Positions 11,778 to 23,714 of a stretch of 64,000 nt of DNA are shown piece after piece (positions within the stretch are counted from its first letter, which is position 1; every line of letters starts with the position of its first letter). The notes beneath the pieces are model-generated. The model was not told where the DNA came from, ran no database searches, and saw only the letters and a list, made by a program, of their open reading frames with translations. The DNA is from Verpa conica (Eukaryota; Ascomycota; Pezizomycetes; Pezizales; Morchellaceae), in the NCBI GenBank assembly GCA_033030425.1, contig JAUFSD010000002.1, forward strand, positions 2,046,001 to 2,110,000, given 5' to 3'. The position numbers and the translations under genes were made by a program.

Positions 11778-12245
11778 TATAAATCAGTTTTATAGGGCAT
11801 CCCCTCAATGGGCTACCCATTGGAGGGACACACTGCGTCCCCTGAACAGGTAGACAGCTATTTTACCCTATTAAATCATATTTTACCCAAGTACATCGCT
11901 TATAAAGCGCCCATATTTATCAGATAACATATAACCATTATTTGCTACCAAAAAGCACCCACAATATACAAATCCCTAGAGACAACAACCCATGGTATAA
12001 AATCACAAAAAATCTTAAAATAATCTCAGGATAGGCTGATATTTTTCTGACTACTCACTTAATTTATTTAGGATTTCCTGTATCAATTGAGCCATGATTT
12101 ATCACCTGCCCATATGGGGGACACTGGTATCCCTCCAACAGGTAACCCATTCAGGGGATGCCTACCTGTCCGCTCCCAGGCTGGCCCGTTCAGGGGACGT
12201 CCCCCCGATAGGCAGGTCCCCCCAACGGGCCAGAACATATACATG

Positions 12246-14072
12246 TAAATATAACACGAGGGCAGCACTAGGGATCCCTGTATATGTAGTATATGAACCC
12301 AGATTAGTTGGTTTGACTAACCTCTCCATACTTATGATATATATGTGAAGAGCGAAGGGTAGGGTATCTATCAGAGACTTAATATCACCAAAGTCTAGAT
12401 ACAAGGTCACCCTTACTGTACGGTTTATAGTGCACTATTGTAACGATCTCAAAGGATACCCGTTGTCAATAGACGCATCGCTTTTTTAGATACCCTAGAT
12501 TGAACGTTGTGTCTATAATATTTAGAGTTTCATAGCCACTCCTTGATATGAGTTTTGAAGTAAGAACATAGTATACTACTAACATTAAAGGAGTTTATAC
12601 AAGGAGTATAAGTGTCTAGGGAAGAAGAAGAACCCGAAAGACCACTATAAATCAACAATATAACCCATACGGCCTTATGAGTGGTTCTGGGACGTAGTAG
12701 TAATGGTCACGTAGGTCGTATTTTTATTGAGATTCATTACGAACATATAGTCTCCCGATATGTAGTTACTAGGAGCTTCTCCAGGACATGCAAACCATTA
12801 GTCATACTTCCTGTTTCTACGATACCTTATATGTAGAGGTATTTGTTTTATCTATAGAGTAATTCCTAGACATTTAAGTAGTAGATAGAAGCTCTCAATC
12901 AATACCTAGTACAAGCTAGACTAATAACTAGCTATACTCGCACTACATTGGGATAGAGTGGCTTGGTTATTGTAATTAAAACCTAGAAGCATCTCATGAA
13001 TCATGAATTCTAGCGCAAGATATGCCATATGACATTTATCTATCAAATAATATCCACTTCCTACGTATAGCGTTGAACTGACACCCTGGCTTACACCAAC
13101 CCTGGACGGCTACATACAGACTCACCATATAAATGAGTATTTCAGTCTGAAACAAAGCAGTGCTATGGGGTTCTATTTATCACTAGGTAGACATAGCTTA
13201 GCTGGTTGATGTTATATAGAGACTCTCTGATCCCATTAGATGATTGCTGGGCTATTTGCTGGCAGGACTTGCATAACGAATTAATGAATGGATGAATGGA
13301 TGAATTAATCATAAGTATATGGAGGATTTGTATAATGACTTTAGCCTTTGATGACTATCACTAACGAACGCCTCACTACAGGACATTGCTTACTGGTTGA
13401 TATACACACGTGAGTGATCTAGTGGCTCAATAGTCCTGGATTATAATTTTTTAGTATCAAATCTCTCAATAATGATCGTTTAAGATGCACAGATAGCTAG
13501 ATACGCCTTTAGAACCCCTCTAAGGTCTGACTTCAGGATACTCAGCTGCCCGAACATCAGTTTCTTGGACGAGTATCAAATATATAAGGTAATTATAGTT
13601 AATTCTGACTATCGTAGATCTTACTGTCAACTGACCATGTTCACAGAAGTCATGGAACTTTCTCAGAAAAGTTGGCTGAGCCAACAGTGACCATAAAGGG
13701 TCGAGGTTACATGTAGTCTATGTAGTGTAAAGGGATCTCATGATGTTCACTCCCCGCCATGTTTGGTTTAGTCCGCTTGTGGTGTCTGCATGTATTGCTC
13801 AAAGGAACCATGCGTGATTGTGATGCAAAGACCACTTTGTACCTATCTAGGTGTCGCTTGTGCAGCGCCAAGGAAAATGGTGTCTGGGAGGGATATAAAG
13901 CCAGGACAGGCCCTCGTTTTTCGCTGACCCAACAAACCTGCCCCTTTACGCAACATCGGACTTCGCATTTGGTTCACGGTGGAGTTATATTTCTGACGGT
14001 CGGTTATCTTATAAGAACTACCCTGGTCTTATATTTATTCTCAGACTCTCCGCGTAACAGAGCAGACTAAAG
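12246..14072. other. AT-rich intergenic region, no gene seen
   Basis: About 1.8 kb of AT-rich sequence broken by stops in all frames. A short GAATGGAT-type tandem sits near 13283-13310. The last 300 bp, nearer the next gene, are more GC-balanced and probably hold its promoter. Confidence 0.45.
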
Positions 14073-15417
14073 ATGTCAGACAGTGACAACGAGACACTCA
14101 ACGCCATTGTCGTCGGCGAAAGCATTGTGACTAAACCCCCAAGAAATACGGGCAAGGGGGCGAAATCCAAACCAGAGGATAAATATTGTACCGGCTGCCG
14201 GACCACACAGCCGATTGACTGTTTCTTGGGTACTCAGCGTAATGGGGGAAAAGAAATGCGGACGTGTCTCAGCTGCCGATTGAAGCATGTCAAAAACCCA
14301 AGCATTATCCCCCCCAGGCAAAGTGGTACCTCAGCTGCGAAGAAAGGTGTTGCTGCGAGTTCCAATGTTGAGGTAGGATTTGCCATTAGGTGTCCTTTCT
14401 TTATTTTTCTTTCGCCTCTTGTCGCATGTCTCGCCATGCGCGCGCAGGAGGCTCTGTTATCTTATCGATAGTGATGGCTATGTCCACATTTCTGCTGGGC
14501 ACGCGTTTGCCTACCCCGTTCCTCCGATCGCGTTCATAACCATCATCACGAAAAGCCGTATTACATCATACCCTGAGTATTGGTGAACTGGGCTGTCTGG
14601 TTATTCTACTCTGCAACATGGCCGTTCGCAACCCCCCCCCTAGATCCAATTCCCTCCTTGTACCGTAGCCAGCTGACATGCCACCCCCCCATAGCCCACT
14701 GCCCGCAACAGCCGACTCACCCGTCGGCAGGCAACATCAAGCACTGCTACTGCTCCAAATAAACAATCTACTGCTACACCAGCCACACCAGCCATACCGG
14801 CCACTACAGCTACTACCGTTAATAAACCCCCGATAGCTATGCAAACTAAGACACCGGCCCTCCGTAAATCTCTTGCCGTTGCTAATCCGGCTCCTATCCC
14901 CATTGAACAAACAATAACCATCCAAGAGGCAAATGGCGACGATGAAAACACGGATACCGAGGAAGAGTACTTCCAGCCCCCACCTGTGCCAATTTTTTCA
15001 TCCCTCAAACGACAATCTACAGCCTCACATTCCAATAGTGAAGATATGGATCACGAAGACGTCATTGATGCCCGTCCATCCCAACCTAAAAGACAGCGTA
15101 TAAATGGTATTAGTGCCACTCCCGCTGCGCAACGTGAGATCGAACTCGATCTGGATGCCGAAGTCGGCGAGGATGCAGAGGAAGAACAGCTCCTCAACTC
15201 AAATGGGCATCCTGTGGGTTCTGATCTTGCTGCTTTTGCGGCTTCACTTGGCCGGTTAAGTCAACTTCTTGTCACTGCTGGGAAGAATCTTGATACCGAG
15301 CGAATTGGTGCATTAGAGAGCGAAATTCACCATGATTGGCGTGTAGATGAGATGGCTACTTTCGTGGAAGGTTTTCTGAAAGGCGCTTCAGCAAATACCG
15401 TAGGTAAGGGATGGTAG
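14073..15417 (+). CDS. Unknown protein with N-terminal Cys motif
   Basis: Exon 1 is 14073-14372. Exon 2 begins at 14695 (acceptor after a C-rich tract, CATAG) or 14731 (GGCAG), both in phase, and ends at 15417, giving about 340 or 328 residues. Cysteines C39, C42, C50, C65 and C68 (CTGC ... DCF ... CLSC followed by RLKH) look like a small zinc-binding unit. Then come a Thr/Ala/Pro-rich linker, an acidic stretch (NGDDENTDTEEEYF), a basic PKRQR patch that may be a nuclear signal, and an acidic region EVGEDAEEEQLL before a helical C-terminus. No named family recognised. The intron (about 320-360 bp) is long for this window and could hide another exon; the C-terminus may also continue past a donor-like GTAAGG near 15404. 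Confidence 0.6.
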
Positions 15418-16176
15418 TCTTATTGGTAAACTACATTGTGTTTTAGAGGGTATAATTTTATGAGTTCTTAGGTTTCTGAGTAAGTGTAGGCCCTAGGATT
15501 GACGCTATTTCCTCACATTTCCCCTCTAGTTCTACAACGTGATGCTATCGGGTCTTTTTTGTTTGCCTCTACTTTATTCGTTCACGTTTTGTAAATCCCC
15601 AAACCTTGGGAAAGCACGGTAAAATTCAGCTTTGTCAGTGCGATTTTTGGCCGTTGTTACGACAATTCTTCAAAATGAATTCTTTTTGTCACCTTGCTTT
15701 TAGGGCGCCTACTAATACATATGATAGTTATACTTGTACATTTCAACGCCTAAGTAAGGTCCCCAGTGCTGACCACATACAAGCTGGTCACTATGCCAAG
15801 CTTTGTCAGTGATCTTTCTTAGGGACATTACAGTCAGCATATGTTTTGGTACTGGCAGATTCATCTACTCATACCTAGATGGTGTAATAAACACATTGTT
15901 CAAGCTTAAGTATTAGTAATAATACTTGTCGTAATGAGGTACTGGTATCTGGTAGTAGGGCTATTAACTACCCATATATCGGCTTGCTTCATAAAGGTCA
16001 ATCGACGGACGAAACTACAAGCATGAAAGCGTCACGAGACTAGAACTCTCGGTTGGTGGCCATTCTTTATAGAAGAACGAGGCCCATTACCCATAGTTTC
16101 TGAGGTATTCAGCTTCATAGGCAAAAGGCTATAGGCTCATATGTAGTGACTTTATTGAGAATTTTGTAGACAGTGA

Positions 16177-16188
16177 CCCCCCCCCCCC
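16177..16188. repeat. Homopolymer C tract (12 bp)
   Basis: An uninterrupted run of 12 C in otherwise AT-rich DNA. Confidence 0.9.
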
Positions 16189-17312
16189 GCGTCTTTATGA
16201 AGAGTAGGAGATAAAAAAAGCCTTTAGGCCGTTTATTCTTGAAACTTGAGCTTAGGACGGGCGGACAGACTACCCGCTGACTGGGTGCTGGTATTATGCG
16301 TAGCATAAAGGTCGCCTGTTACTCGTTGACTATTTAATTAGTCCTGTAGTTCCTACTAAATTATAGTAAGAGTATATCCTAGAGTACTGATATATCCACC
16401 TTCTGAATTATTAGATGTATTCTGACGCGTAGTTTAATCTTGGAGTATTAGCCAGATACAATCTAGAAAGCTGATAGACAAATTTTTTGACCGACCGGTA
16501 AGTCGTCCTATCTACCAGAATAGCCGAAGGTGGTGCCCAACCCAAAAGTCACCTATTATAGCGTATGTACAACTGAATAGAGTTCTCGATTCATAAGACA
16601 TAATAAAATAACAGTATAAATCACCCCTGGGGGATACCTATTAAGTCCACCATAGTCTATGGAAGCTAATGTTAGGTGTAATGTTAGTAAGGAAAATACT
16701 CAAATACTGTCAACCTCTGAGCACAGATATCTCATATACTATAACTAGGTCTAGAGAACCATCCCATAGACCTTTATCTTTCCATAGGTGAGTCAGGTCA
16801 AGTTAAATAACCATATACCTACACTAATTACATAAAATACATTCGGCTATACCGTATGGGGTTGGGTATGTTCCGGTATAGCTGCTGTCTGTTGAATGGA
16901 GCATCATATTCGGTTATCCTGGTAGACAGTTAGGAATAGGGCACTCTTATGGATCGGCCAAAAAAACTTGGTCCGTTCGCAGCAATATTTCAAGATATGA
17001 GGCTGCAGAATACTAACTTTGTCAGACACTAGGTTTTGCCCGTATATCCATTGATTTTTTATCTACAAGGAGCTTGGGCTCACAAACTAATTATGTTTCA
17101 GTTATTGAAATCCTATATTATCCCCTCGCTAAACGGAGAACAGAAAGACTTCAATGAAGAAGTCCTACTAGATAGATGCTACTTGTAAGTAGCTTGTGGC
17201 TGATATTCTCAGAAATCGCTTATATACTATCTTAGGATATTTATAGGCTTCTCACTGGTATATTTCAAGTATGTGATAATAGTAAGAAGATATGGTATAA
17301 TCAGAGGTTAAA

Positions 17313-17455
17313 ATGGTCCGGCCCATTTAACTATTTGGACTGGACTAGCGCTCTTTGAGACGGACCGGGCTGGTCTATATTATAGTAATTAACGATCTGG
17401 TCCGGTCCGAGCCTGGCTAATTTTTAGACCGGTCCGGACCAAATTAATCTCTGGG
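17313..17455. repeat. Cluster of GGTCCGG / CCGGACC units
   Basis: Several copies of GGTCCGG, GGACCGGG, GGTCCGGTCC and CCGGTCCGGACC occur in both orientations within about 140 bp, able to form hairpins (for example around 17399-17450). The local GC content contrasts with the AT-rich surroundings, suggesting a repeat-element remnant. Confidence 0.6.
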
Positions 17456-17962
17456 CATAATGAAGAGGGTGCCCGCGGAAAATTGCCTATTTATTGCAGG
17501 TGGATCGCAATCCAACTCCCCTCATTAGAGACTTGGGCTAGCATAACAAAGGACGGACCTAGGAAGGTATAGAATAGCTATATCATCAATCACTCATATA
17601 ATCTACTTCGATTTATGAGTAGCTTCAAGGTAAACTCTAAGGGTAGGGGGATTTAGGAATAAGGTTATCTTCAAAAGGCCTCTCTGGCTATCAGCACAAA
17701 CACGATTTATCAAGCTGATTTATAAATTTCATAAGACCTTCCCCGCTTCGAGCTTCATACGAGGTTTGTTGAATGAAACCGTTGGAGGTTCGACCCTACG
17801 GATATGTTTCACTGCCCAACAATACTTCAAGGCGTTATATAAAACGACCAGCTTAACATTTCTCATTTCAGAAACTATTCATACAGTTTGCTACTAACAT
17901 TATGCAACACTAAGAGATCTTTCTCAGAAAACATGAAACCGATAATATCCTTAACCAACTAT

Positions 17963-19454
17963 TTAAAACGCAAGAGTTCCAGACCTGGCAGCAGCAGCGG
18001 TCAAGAAACTAGCGTAACTCCAAGTCAAATCTCTGGCACCCTTCTGGAACCCGTCAGTCCTACTGAATTGTTCGCTCAAGCTACCATTGTTAGCCGCATG
18101 TAGCTGGGCGGTGGCAATAAATGTATCGGCATAGGCGTTGATCCCCGAGATGATTGTTGAGTAACCAGTCGAGCCGGAGCTATATGTGGTGCCTGCAGCA
18201 GCAGTAGAGAGGAACTGACGGAAGAATGTTTGAGTCAAAGAAGAGACAGTGACTGCTCCAGCAGTTGTGAAAGCCTTTGATGCACTGTAAAGGACTTCAG
18301 CAGTGGTGAGAGTGCAGATGAACCAGGGGTTGGCAGTGCTGGTACCAACGCCGTCGTAAACATCCTCAGGATATCTTCCGATAGCAACACCTGGGGTGCC
18401 AGATGCAGAGTTAATAGCATAAAGAGGCTTCATGACATTGACAAGGGCCTGGAGGGTGACTAGAACTTCATCAGATGAAGGGGGGTAGACACCAAAGCCC
18501 CTAGCACCGTTCCCATGAAGCGATCCAAGGAGGGTACCACAGTCGATTCCGCTACGGCTAGTGCCTTGAGTTGCAAGGAGGTATCCCTTACTAGAGCTCC
18601 AAAACCCGGACATACGAGCCTTGATGAGATTGGCCTGGGTTGTGTACCAAGTACCAGCACCTGTATCGCCAAGTCTGTTGGCTAGCTCAGCGCCCTCAAC
18701 CAAAGCACGATACTGAACGATGAAAGTGAAGAAATGAATGCCGTTGACCTCTTCCCAAAGATCGAAACCTGAGTTTGTCCAGTAGTTTGAGACGTACTCC
18801 AAGTCTGCCTTGATGACCGAGTTGGTAGGATAGGCGGTGTCGTAGAGGGTTGAGGTAACGTAGGAAGTCTGGCCGGCGTCGAGAAGTAAATTAGCGAATT
18901 TGATGAGAACAGTGGCTCTGATTGCTGGCCCATCGAGTTGGGGGCGGCCCCAGCCACCAGTGTAGGCAGCACCGTTGACGTAGAACTTTGGCTCTCCAAT
19001 ACCACCAGTGGTGTAGGTACCACTAGGATTGCTTGTTTTCTGTAATTTTGCACTCTCTGTGGCGTACTCCTTGAGCATTGTTTCAAGGGAGCTATTTCCG
19101 TTGATATATTGATTGAGGAGGACCTTGAAAACCATGGCCGAGTCACGAGTCCATTGGTAATAACTGGAATTTGTTAGTAGAGGTAAAGCACGCCCATGAG
19201 TATCTCTCCCGGGATGAAGCTTACTAGTCGGGGCTGCTCGTCGAAGGAGAGGCAATCACGGCGCCAGCATCTGCAGACTTTGCAAACTCTCCAGAAGATC
19301 CAATATTACGGAAGAGACTAGACAAAGCAATTGGGAGTTCTGTTGCAACCCAAGATGCGACACTGGTCTGGCGGGTTTCGAGGTTAATAGACCGTGCAAA
19401 CGAACCCGATGCCAAAGAGAGAAGGCTAAGAGACTGGAAGATGGAGAACCTCAT
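17963..19454 (-). CDS. Secreted glucoamylase, GH15, no starch-binding domain
   Basis: Exons are 19225-19454 and 17963-19163, with a 61-bp intron carrying TACTAAC and CAG; about 476 residues. It hydrolyses alpha-1,4 (and alpha-1,6) glucosidic bonds of starch from the non-reducing end. The first 20 or so residues (MRFSIFQSLSLLSLASGSFA) form a signal peptide. GH15 blocks are YYQWTRDSA, GEPKFYVNGAAYTGGWGRPQLDGPA, FDLWEEVNG, VGRYPEDVYDG-like (here IGRYPEDVYDG), NPWFICTLT and NGSLSEQF. By comparison with Aspergillus glucoamylase, E214 of DLWEE is the general acid and E441 of LSEQF the general base. The protein stops just after the catalytic domain (DLTWSYASFLTAAA...), so no CBM20 is present. An extended ETRQ motif near residue 27 may be a propeptide site. 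Confidence 0.95.
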
Positions 19455-19531
19455 TTTGTCGAGTGTCGCTTTGCTGCCTACTGCTGATGATGATGATGAT
19501 GGACCTTTCCCTCAGCTGGCAGAAGACGGAG

Positions 19532-19539
19532 TATATATA
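19532..19539 (-). promoter_or_regulatory. TATA box of the glucoamylase gene
   Basis: TATATATA about 78 bp upstream of the ATG at 19454, a usual spacing. A GAT microsatellite (about 19483-19501) lies between it and the start. Confidence 0.6.
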
Positions 19540-19757
19540 GCTGAACTACGAGAGGATTATTGATATTGTATTGACAATTCCCCCTGCAAGTCAACACATG
19601 GGTGAATGTGACGCGCGAGGTTCAACATTGTACGAAGGATTGCACAAGCTCAGCTCCTACAGAGAAAATGCAGAGGAGGACACCGCTCGGCCGGAGTTTC
19701 GACCATGGTGGCTGATCCTCGGGTTATTTCGTACTTAGATCTCGCATAGCCAATAAT

Positions 19758-19884
19758 CTGGGGTGATGCGGGGCAGGCTCAGGTACACAAGGGGTACGTG
19801 TGTACCTGCAGAGCTTTTCTGAGAGAGTTTTTGTGTATTTCCTCTTGTAGAGATCTCCCCGATAGCCGAGTGCGGGGACCCCAC
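19758..19884. promoter_or_regulatory. Cluster of CreA-like motifs upstream of glucoamylase
   Basis: Four matches to the CreA carbon-repressor consensus SYGGRG: CTGGGG 19758-19763, GCGGGG 19768-19773, GCGGGG 19872-19877, and CCCCAC 19879-19884 (reverse). They sit 300-430 bp upstream of the start. CreA control of starch hydrolases is well known in filamentous ascomycetes; binding here is inferred from sequence only, and the motif is short. Confidence 0.4.
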
Positions 19885-22154
19885 CAGGATATTCACTGGC
19901 CTTTCGTCAACTCGAGATTTCGGCCTTGCCAATACTATCCCCAAGATTTCATGAAGCAGATCATACAAGATATTTTTCCGGCCGGCCGCTTGGCCCCGCT
20001 CTGGCATACTGGCAAACGTTTACGTGAGTTTTTCAAAAAGCCCTTGCTCAAACCCAATATATCTATATTAAAACGTATACCTACATATACAAACTTGCCT
20101 ATTCACCTACCCTAGTATTCCCGAGGTTCGAAAGCTTATGAGTTTTAGAGATTACAATTAGGAGAATCTAAAATATGAGGAGAATACGCTACAAAACTGA
20201 ATTTTTGCGGCTGGCCTCTATTGGTGCCCTTGAGCACAATAATGGCAATATTATCATCATAAGACTTTCCTAGAAGCGCGGTTTTTGCTGTAGCACAGCT
20301 GAATACTCGGATGTTACCTTATGCAAGCCGGTCAGAATTTCTATTCGCTACAGAAATGAGTCTAATTCTACTCTTTAAGTGGGAGCACTCGTACAGTTGC
20401 GTACAAAGGCCTACCTCGGCCAAGATAGTGTGGTTGTAATTTGCCTGGCACATTGATTCAGGAGGCTTTTCGCGGCGCCGTTGCCGAGCCAGCAGCGTCA
20501 TGAGTAACACCCCGCATAATAGTTACTCTCGGGCCTTGGCAACATTTCTCGGAAGTAACCCGCGCTCATTACCGAATATCTCCACAGGCCATTCGTGGGC
20601 CCCTAATAGTTAGTTGTGCGTATTTCATTCATGAAGCGGTCGTTTATCGGCCAGCTTTCATGTGCGAGGCTCTATCTGTGGAGATAAACCCATGTACAGT
20701 ACCCTCACGAAGCCACGTGCAAAAGGCCAGCCGGGCGGCAAGAATCTCCGGATATCGGCATAGGAAGTATAGATATCTCTATTGTAGAAATTTTTATTCC
20801 ACTAAAGCGATTTTTCCTAAACGCGCTTGTTTCGTTAGCAGTTTTATTAACAGGGGCCTCATGCTCACAATCTCGTTCCAATCTCTGGTATGTATATCAT
20901 TCTACGTCTCGAGTTCCCTGTTTAGTAGGCCACCATAGCCCTCTCTGCTATGGCCTACAAGTTGCAACAAAACTTGACATAAAGCATTGGAAATGTCGGT
21001 GTTGGCACAAAAATAGTCTCGAGAGGCTTATGGGTGCTCCGTGGTTAATGGATGAGCATATCAATAATGGATGTTGAAGATCAAGATTATAGACACCTAA
21101 CCCCAAGATAGCTAAGCGAATGCAAAGCCACCAATAGATGATCACCAGATTGATGTGCTTGGCTCTTCACTTGGTCAGGCTAACCTAACAAATTAACAGA
21201 CGGACACAACCCAGAAAAATCTCCTAAGAAATAATGCTAACGTTAAAGGTAAGGAGTTTCCTCGGAATTATGGGGCACCGCTTTCACGCGGTGACGACAA
21301 AGCAGGGATCTCATGAAGCAAGGTATATTTCTTTTTATCTGGCAAGGGGAGCTGCAGGTGCCAGATCTCGGGGCTCATTCCAACTTTGGCCTATTCCATT
21401 TCGCAGGAGGTAGTCGGGCTAAGTAAGTACGAAAGCTGCATTTTTTCTGACCACTTAGCCGCTAATGTTTTGGGCTAGTGTTCGGCTTCTTGAATACGTA
21501 ACGTGAATATCCGATGAAAAGTTCAACCAAACAACCTATACTTTTTATATGGCTATATACCGGCATATCCTTTAGTATAGAGTAATAATTCTAGTCCGGC
21601 AGTTGTAGTCGCCAAAAAACCCAGTGCACACATGCTAGGATCTAGGAACAAGGTTGAAAGTGGACAAGAAAGCTTACGGTAAAAAATAAACCCTGACAGG
21701 TTCATTATAGTTCCTCCTGATATTGTTGGAAATCAGACATATATTTATGATTACCTCATTTATTTATTCATCATGAGAAACCGGGTGTAGATTCGAGTGA
21801 TACATTATGATGTATTTAATCGTATTAGACCTGTCTGGGAATATAAAGAGGAACACTTAATAGTATAGTCAATACTGTGCTCCAAAGGTTTTGTGGTGGC
21901 TATTTTTTGTGAATCTCCCGGTGGGAGGATTAAGCTTAACCATAAAGTTCTATAGTTTTTTTGGTGAATGCTAAACAGACGAGATTCTTAATGTTCTAAG
22001 ATAGGTGTAAATATTGGGGTAGCCTAGAGAGTTATATTAACGAGCGATGTTGGCTAGAGAGAGCTGGGGTGGCTCGTAGACAAAAGTAACTATTGATTCG
22101 GCATTGAAGGATATATGAAGCCAAGGAATTTCATTTATTTAAAAAGCTAAAGAT

Positions 22155-22200
22155 ACATATGTTCTAGTCCGTTGGGGGGACGTCCTCTATATAGGCTAGC
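22155..22200 (+). mobile_element. Fragment of the MITE-like element
   Basis: ACATATGTTCTAGTCCGTTGGGGGGACG closely matches the terminal inverted repeat of the element at 11647-12245. The rest of the element is missing; a degenerate CTCTATATAGG/CGTCCTCTATATGG duplication follows. Confidence 0.55.
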
Positions 22201-23085
22201 CTACGTCCTCTATATGGGCAACAACATACAAAAAATCCTGGTTACAAAAAACACTCAGAAAACTAGAAGGCTAGATATTCAAGTAGGTAGCCGCAACGGC
22301 GGTAGTAGATCCAACAGAAGACAGGGAAATTTGTATCTGGCAACTCATACTTGGTGCATAAAGTGAAGCAGGAACGTAGCACCTATATGAGATGCATTAT
22401 ACCTTTTGAAAGTTTTGAGTTCTAAAACGGCAGGTTACATTCCATATATAACTTACCCGGGTCCGCTTTATTAGAAGTTTAATGTCCATTAGCTTTCGCT
22501 TTGCTCTTATAAGGAAAATGCTAGTCCGTTTTTGGCCTTCTTAGGCTTTATACTGAGGCCCTCAAAATATAAGATAATTTATTACACTGTATTCTAAACC
22601 GCTCTAAAGATACTGTGACAGGAATAGATACCTCTAGCGTCGATACATCAAATCATATAAATCTTATCTAAACCTCATAGAACGTTCATCTGAAGTATAG
22701 ATAATGCTTAAATAGATACCAAAATAGTGCTATATATAACCTAGCAGAATGTTTTAAATCTACCTTTCAGATAAGGATTTAGTAAAGCTTATGTGGTTTG
22801 GTAGTTCGACGGTAAAGGACGGTAAAGGACTTCAATATTGTAAGAACATTCCCTGTACAGCACTGACTCTGTACTGTGGCTATATATTAAAATTATACTC
22901 TTGATAAGTCCCTGGATAACTGTATAGCCTATTTAAAACTAGGTGGGTGGCACCACCTGGTTCAGTCCTCCGGAAGTACTAATAAGGAGCTACTGCTTCA
23001 GAAAACTACGGGGGAACACTTGTCCTTAACATAAATCATAAGGATTTGATATACGCATACTCAGCGAACCTCTATTGAGTATAAA

Positions 23086-23101
23086 CCCCCCCCCCCCCCC
23101 C
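23086..23101. repeat. Homopolymer C tract (16 bp)
   Basis: An uninterrupted run of 16 C followed by a CT-rich tract to about 23140. Confidence 0.9.
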
Positions 23102-23714
23102 TCCTCTCAGAATCCCCTTCTTCTCCTTCTTCCCCTTCTAGTTCCTAAGCATGACGCTAAAACCTGACCTCTTGCCTTCTCAAAAAAGAACCTAGGAAAT
23201 AAAACATACTTAGGTTACAGGTTCCACTGCGACAGTAACATACCTGCATAAACACGAAGCCAGTAACTAAGAGCCAGCGCTTCTACAAACATCAGACAAC
23301 GAGGTTACAAGTTCTGTGAGTCTATGCCTGATAACTCTTGAATCATAGCTGGTAGCTATTATACTTAGAGACCATATGTTTTCTTCGAGCATGTATTCAT
23401 GGTCCTTACGTGAAATCCGAGCTTAATCCAAACTGTTAGTCTTTGCTCACGCCCAGATTAGTCTTCACCCACTCAACTTTTTTTAGTAGTTAGTAGCAAT
23501 AGAATTACTAAAACTGAACTCTAAAAAAACGATTGCCATTGCCATATCAGTAAATCTACCCACCTATAAGAATCCGTATACAAACATCTGAGTTCGCCCC
23601 CAGAGCCAGGTTCTGCTTGAGATGTAGCGCCTTTATTATTACATAAGATTTTCCCACCCAAAAGTGATAGTCAATAATTAATTACAAATATTTACAAGAT
23701 AGGGGTGTCGGTTG

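Larger units (their letters stand above)
11647..12245. mobile_element. MITE-like non-autonomous DNA element
   Basis: The two ends are inverted copies of each other over about 70 bp: both read inward as CAT[A/G]TATATGTTCTGGCCCGTT, then a G run, CTGCCTATCGGGGGGACGTCCCCTG and A/G-ACGGGCC, with only a few differences. The pentamer TAAAT flanks both sides (11642-11646 and 12246-12250) and may be a target-site duplication. The interior has no coding frame, so any movement would depend on a transposase elsewhere. Subterminal GATATC-centred palindromes lie inside the left end. Superfamily not assigned. Confidence 0.7.
15418..17962. other. AT-rich intergenic region with GGTCCGG repeats
   Basis: About 2.5 kb without a convincing gene. 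It contains a 12-base C run at 16177-16188 and a cluster of GGTCCGG/CCGGACC units at 17313-17455. The rest is AT-rich with stops in all frames. Confidence 0.45.
19885..23714. other. Long intergenic region, no gene seen
   Basis: About 3.8 kb between the glucoamylase promoter and the 3' end of the Hsp70-like gene. A stretch around 20280-20720 is more GC-balanced but has no coherent frame. Contains a MITE fragment (22155-22200), a short tandem GGTAAAGGAC (about 22811-22830) and a 16-base C run (23086-23101). Confidence 0.45.

Noticed and set aside
17888..18103. Plus-strand frame overlapping the glucoamylase 3' end
   Set aside because: Antisense to a well-supported coding exon, with no domain of its own.
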